A stretch of DNA of 54,228 nucleotides from Elusimicrobiota bacterium. GTDB taxonomy: Bacteria; Elusimicrobiota; Endomicrobiia; Endomicrobiales; Endomicrobiaceae. The notes under the pieces are model-generated. The model did no database searches, was not told where the DNA came from, and saw only the letters and a list, made by a program, of their open reading frames with translations. Position 1 is the stretch's first letter. Each line of letters starts with the position of its first letter. This document shows positions 51,937 through 54,228 of this stretch, in pieces. A program made the translations under genes and the position numbers. The stretch spans positions 1-54,228 of the forward strand of contig JAFXSD010000002.1 in the NCBI GenBank assembly GCA_017525905.1, written 5' to 3'.

Positions 51937-52386
51937 TTACTTTACTATTTCTGCCTTTCCGCCGGCTTTTTCAATTTTTTCTTTTGCTGTTTTTGAAAAA
52001 GAATCTGCTTTAACGACGAAATTTTTCTTCAAATCACCTTTTGCAAGGATCTTTACCAAACCGTCTTTTTTTATTATTCCTGCTTTTTTAAGAGATTCTT
52101 TTGTTATTTCCGAGCCTGCATCGAATTTTGATTCGATAGAACTTACATTAACTATTTCATATTCCTTACGGAACATTGCATGGCTGAAACCTCTTTTAGG
52201 AGTTCTTCTAACGATGGACATCTGTCCGCCTTCGAACCAAGACATTTTTCCGTCACCTGATCTTGCTTTTTGACCTTTGTGTCCTCTTGTAGAAGTTTTA
52301 CCGTGACCGGAACTTTCTCCTCTACCAACTATTTTTTTTCTATGTTTTGCACCTGCTGCAGGTGCTAATGTGTTAAGACCTATCAT
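51937..52386 (-). CDS. rplO: 50S ribosomal protein L15
   Basis: This 149-residue protein has the L15 start [41 protein letters not shown] in normal form and the second domain with [19 protein letters not shown]. Its ATG overlaps the rpsE stop, leaving no room for rpmD, which normally lies between rpsE and rplO. Confidence 0.97.
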   Translation of the reverse strand: MIGLNTLAPAAGAKHRKKIVGRGESSGHGKTSTRGHKGQKARSGDGKMSWFEGGQMSIVRRTPKRGFSHAMFRKEYEIVNVSSIESKFDAGSEITKESLKKAGIIKKDGLVKILAKGDLKKNFVVKADSFSKTAKEKIEKAGGKAEIVK

Positions 52387-52895
52387 ATTTCTGCAACCTC
52401 TTTATTTCTTATTTTAGCAACATCTTCTTTTGTTCTTAAACCTTTCAATGCTTCTATTGTTGCATAAACAACATTAAATTTATTTGCTGTTCTCATGGAT
52501 TTTGTAAGAATATCAGAAATTCCCACTGCTTCAAGAACGGCTCTTACAGGTCCGCCGGCAATAACACCGGTTCCCGGAACTGCAGGTTTCAACAAAACTT
52601 TTCCTGCACCTGAAACACCGATTATTTCATGCGGAATAGTTGTGTTTCTTAAAGAAACGGAGATCATATTTTTCTGAGCATAAGCACTGCCTTTTTTAAT
52701 TGCAGCTTGAACTTCGTTTGCTTTGCCGAGACCACAACCTATTTTACCTTTTCCGTCGCCAACAACTACCAAAGCATTAAAGGAAAATCTTTTTCCACCC
52801 TTAACAACTTTTGCAACTCTATTAACAGCTACCACGGTCTCAATTAAACCGCTTTCATTTTCATTTTCTTTTTTATTTACTTTATTATCAGCCAA
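52383..52895 (-). CDS. rpsE: 30S ribosomal protein S5
   Basis: This 170-residue protein has [68 protein letters not shown] and [23 protein letters not shown], all diagnostic of S5. S5 helps decoding accuracy and mRNA unwinding at the entry site. It follows rplR after 49 bases. Confidence 0.98.
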   Translation of the reverse strand: MADNKVNKKENENESGLIETVVAVNRVAKVVKGGKRFSFNALVVVGDGKGKIGCGLGKANEVQAAIKKGSAYAQKNMISVSLRNTTIPHEIIGVSGAGKVLLKPAVPGTGVIAGGPVRAVLEAVGISDILTKSMRTANKFNVVYATIEALKGLRTKEDVAKIRNKEVAEI

Positions 52896-52944
52896 CTTAT
52901 CCCCCTGTACAACAACAACCGATTATATAAATTTTTAGTTTAAA

Positions 52945-53304
52945 TTAAAACTCAAGTCCGCCGGCTCTTGCTTCGTCGGCAAGTGCTTTAACTTTACCGG
53001 TATAAACTTTACCTGCTCTGTCGAAAACAACTTTTTTAATATTTTTTTCAACAGCTTTTTTAGCGATTAATTTTCCTACCGCTTTTGCTGCTTCAACGGT
53101 ATCTGTAGACTTCATTGTACCTTTTATCTCTGCAGATAAAGTTGATGCTGCTGCTAAAGTAAAACCTTTAGAATCATCTATTACCTGTGCATAAATATGT
53201 TTATGTCCACATTTAATATTGAGTCTCGGTCTTTCCGCTGTTCCTTCTATTTTACTTCTTATTCTTTTCTTACGAAAACCTAATCTTATTTTTGAACTTT
53301 TCAT
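52945..53304 (-). CDS. rplR: 50S ribosomal protein L18
   Basis: This 119-residue 5S rRNA-binding protein has [75 protein letters not shown] and the expected basic N-terminus. Standard position between rplF and rpsE. Confidence 0.98.
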   Translation of the reverse strand: MKSSKIRLGFRKKRIRSKIEGTAERPRLNIKCGHKHIYAQVIDDSKGFTLAAASTLSAEIKGTMKSTDTVEAAKAVGKLIAKKAVEKNIKKVVFDRAGKVYTGKVKALADEARAGGLEF

Positions 53305-53330
53305 TTACAACCCTCTATTTATTTATCAGA

Positions 53331-53891
53331 TTATTTCTTAGAACCTGCTGCTGCTTTACCTGCTTTTCTAATAATCTTTTCACCTACATATTTTATTCCG
53401 AAACCTTTATACGGTTCAGGCGGTTTTACGGCTCTTACTTGTGCAGCAAAAGCACCTACTTTTTGTTTATCCGCACCGGTAATTGTTAATGTAGGAACTT
53501 TGTCTTGTGTCATACCGGTAACAACTTTTATTCCTTCGGGAATATCCAAAGTTACGGTATGAGAATAACCAACTGTTAAAGTGATTTGTTTTCCGCTCAT
53601 AACAGCTTTAAAACCTAAACCGTCAAGTTCAAGTTCTTTTTTGTATCCGTTTGTTACACCTTCAATCATATTGCAAACAAGACCTCTCATAAGACCTTGC
53701 ATAACATTTGCTTCTTTTGATTCTGTTTTTTGTTCCAATGTAACAGTTGAATTTTCAATTTTTACATTTATTCTCTCGTCTATTAATTGAGAGAGTTTTC
53801 CATTTGCACCCGAAACTTCCAAAATTCCGTTTTTGAATTCTGCTTTTACTTTTTCAGGTATTGTTATTGGTTTCTTTCCTAAGCGACTCAT
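53331..53891 (-). CDS. rplF: 50S ribosomal protein L6
   Basis: This 186-residue protein starts SRLGKKPITIPEKVKAEFKNGILEV and contains MQGLMRGLVCNMIEGVTNGYKKELELDGLGFKA in the conserved region. It ends with the L6 signature PPEPYKGFGIKYVGEKIIRKAGKAA. Normal length. Confidence 0.98.
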   Translation of the reverse strand: MSRLGKKPITIPEKVKAEFKNGILEVSGANGKLSQLIDERINVKIENSTVTLEQKTESKEANVMQGLMRGLVCNMIEGVTNGYKKELELDGLGFKAVMSGKQITLTVGYSHTVTLDIPEGIKVVTGMTQDKVPTLTITGADKQKVGAFAAQVRAVKPPEPYKGFGIKYVGEKIIRKAGKAAAGSKK

Positions 53892-53913
53892 TTCAAAACC
53901 TCATATTTAAATT

Positions 53914-54228
53914 TTACCAAACATATCCTATTACTTCGCCACCGACATTGGCTTGTTTTGCTTTTTTACTCGACATCATTCCTTTTGATGTAGAAACTAT
54001 TGCTACACCGAAACTGCCGAGAACATTTTTCAATTCTTCAGCTCTTTTAAAAATTCTCAAGCTTGGTTTTGAGCTTCTTTTTATTCCCTGAAGAACTGCC
54101 TTACCGTTTGCATCATACTTTAAATAAACTCTTAAAACACCTTGTTTTTGATCTTCAATATGTTTATAATTTGCAATATATCCTTCTTCTTTCAAAACTC
54201 TTGCTATTTCGGTTTTTACTTTTGAAGA
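53914..54228 (-). CDS. rpsH: 30S ribosomal protein S8, 5' end outside window
   Basis: The reading frame is open to the window edge and gives 104 residues, starting SSKVKTEIARVLKEEGYI. It contains the S8 core LRVYLKYD, GIKRSSKPSLRIFKRAEEL and ends GVAIVSTSKGMMSSKKAKQANVGGEVIGYVW. About 27 N-terminal residues are missing from the window. The gene continues the spc operon upstream (rpsN/rplE expected beyond the edge). Confidence 0.97.
   Translation of the reverse strand, partial: SSKVKTEIARVLKEEGYIANYKHIEDQKQGVLRVYLKYDANGKAVLQGIKRSSKPSLRIFKRAEELKNVLGSFGVAIVSTSKGMMSSKKAKQANVGGEVIGYVW

Overview
The window is A+T-rich chromosomal DNA (about one third G+C by eye) from a Gram-negative bacterium. Outer-membrane biology is explicit: a LolA-like lipoprotein carrier, a SurA/PpiC-type chaperone, an AsmA-like protein, small outer-membrane barrels and two PorV-type proteins. 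The mix of PorV-type barrels, a FlgD-like C-terminal domain, an SLH-like surface protein, a large Ser/Thr kinase and glycogen genes, together with the base composition, resembles Elusimicrobiota (Endomicrobium/Elusimicrobium-like). That assignment is an inference and was not tested against a database. Genes are tightly packed with 1-14 base overlaps. There are no rRNA or tRNA genes, insertion sequences, prophage or CRISPR arrays that I can see, and no gene-free stretch longer than 300 bases.

Layout. (1) 1-543, minus: a truncated membrane protein with its own promoter and a distinct codon style. (2) 828-7922, plus: ftsK, lolA-like, rodZ-like, rimO, pgsA, a metallo-beta-lactamase-fold hydrolase and a XerC/D recombinase, which links chromosome segregation to envelope genes. 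(3) 8101-9419, plus: an outer-membrane barrel and a membrane-anchored flavin split-barrel protein. (4) 9431-17815, minus: ctpA, an unknown membrane protein, tsaD, dusB, polA, coaE (frameshifted) and a DUF815 ATPase. (5) 17878-37519, minus: a very long gene chain behind one good promoter. It starts with a transmembrane Ser/Thr kinase and runs through a repeat-rich surface protein, a FlgD-like-domain protein, a PorV-type barrel, an SLH-like coiled-coil protein, an FHA/beta-propeller receptor, a PP2C phosphatase, a CheY-like receiver and a PorV-TPR protein, then galT, glgA, ftsX and envC. (6) 37627-40932, minus: a site-2-type protease, trpS, scpA and scpB. (7) 41129-44637, plus: an AsmA-like protein and a SurA/PpiC lipoprotein whose signal peptide contains an in-frame amber codon. 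(8) 44722-45630, minus: a His-rich secreted protein and ybaK. (9) 45717-54228, minus: the end of the spc/alpha ribosomal operon, rpsH (partial)-rplF-rplR-rpsE-rplO-secY-adk-map-infA-rpmJ-rpsM-rpsK-rpsD-rpoA-rplQ, with no rpmD.

The most unusual part is region 5. A kinase, a matching phosphatase, a phosphothreonine-binding FHA receptor and a response regulator are interleaved with surface and secretion proteins, and the set is joined to glycogen and cell-division genes. It reads as a self-contained surface-sensing or surface-assembly signalling module. Two genes are interrupted in this sequence: coaE (a one-base frameshift in an A run) and the SurA/PpiC gene (amber codon). Both should be checked against reads before being taken as biology.
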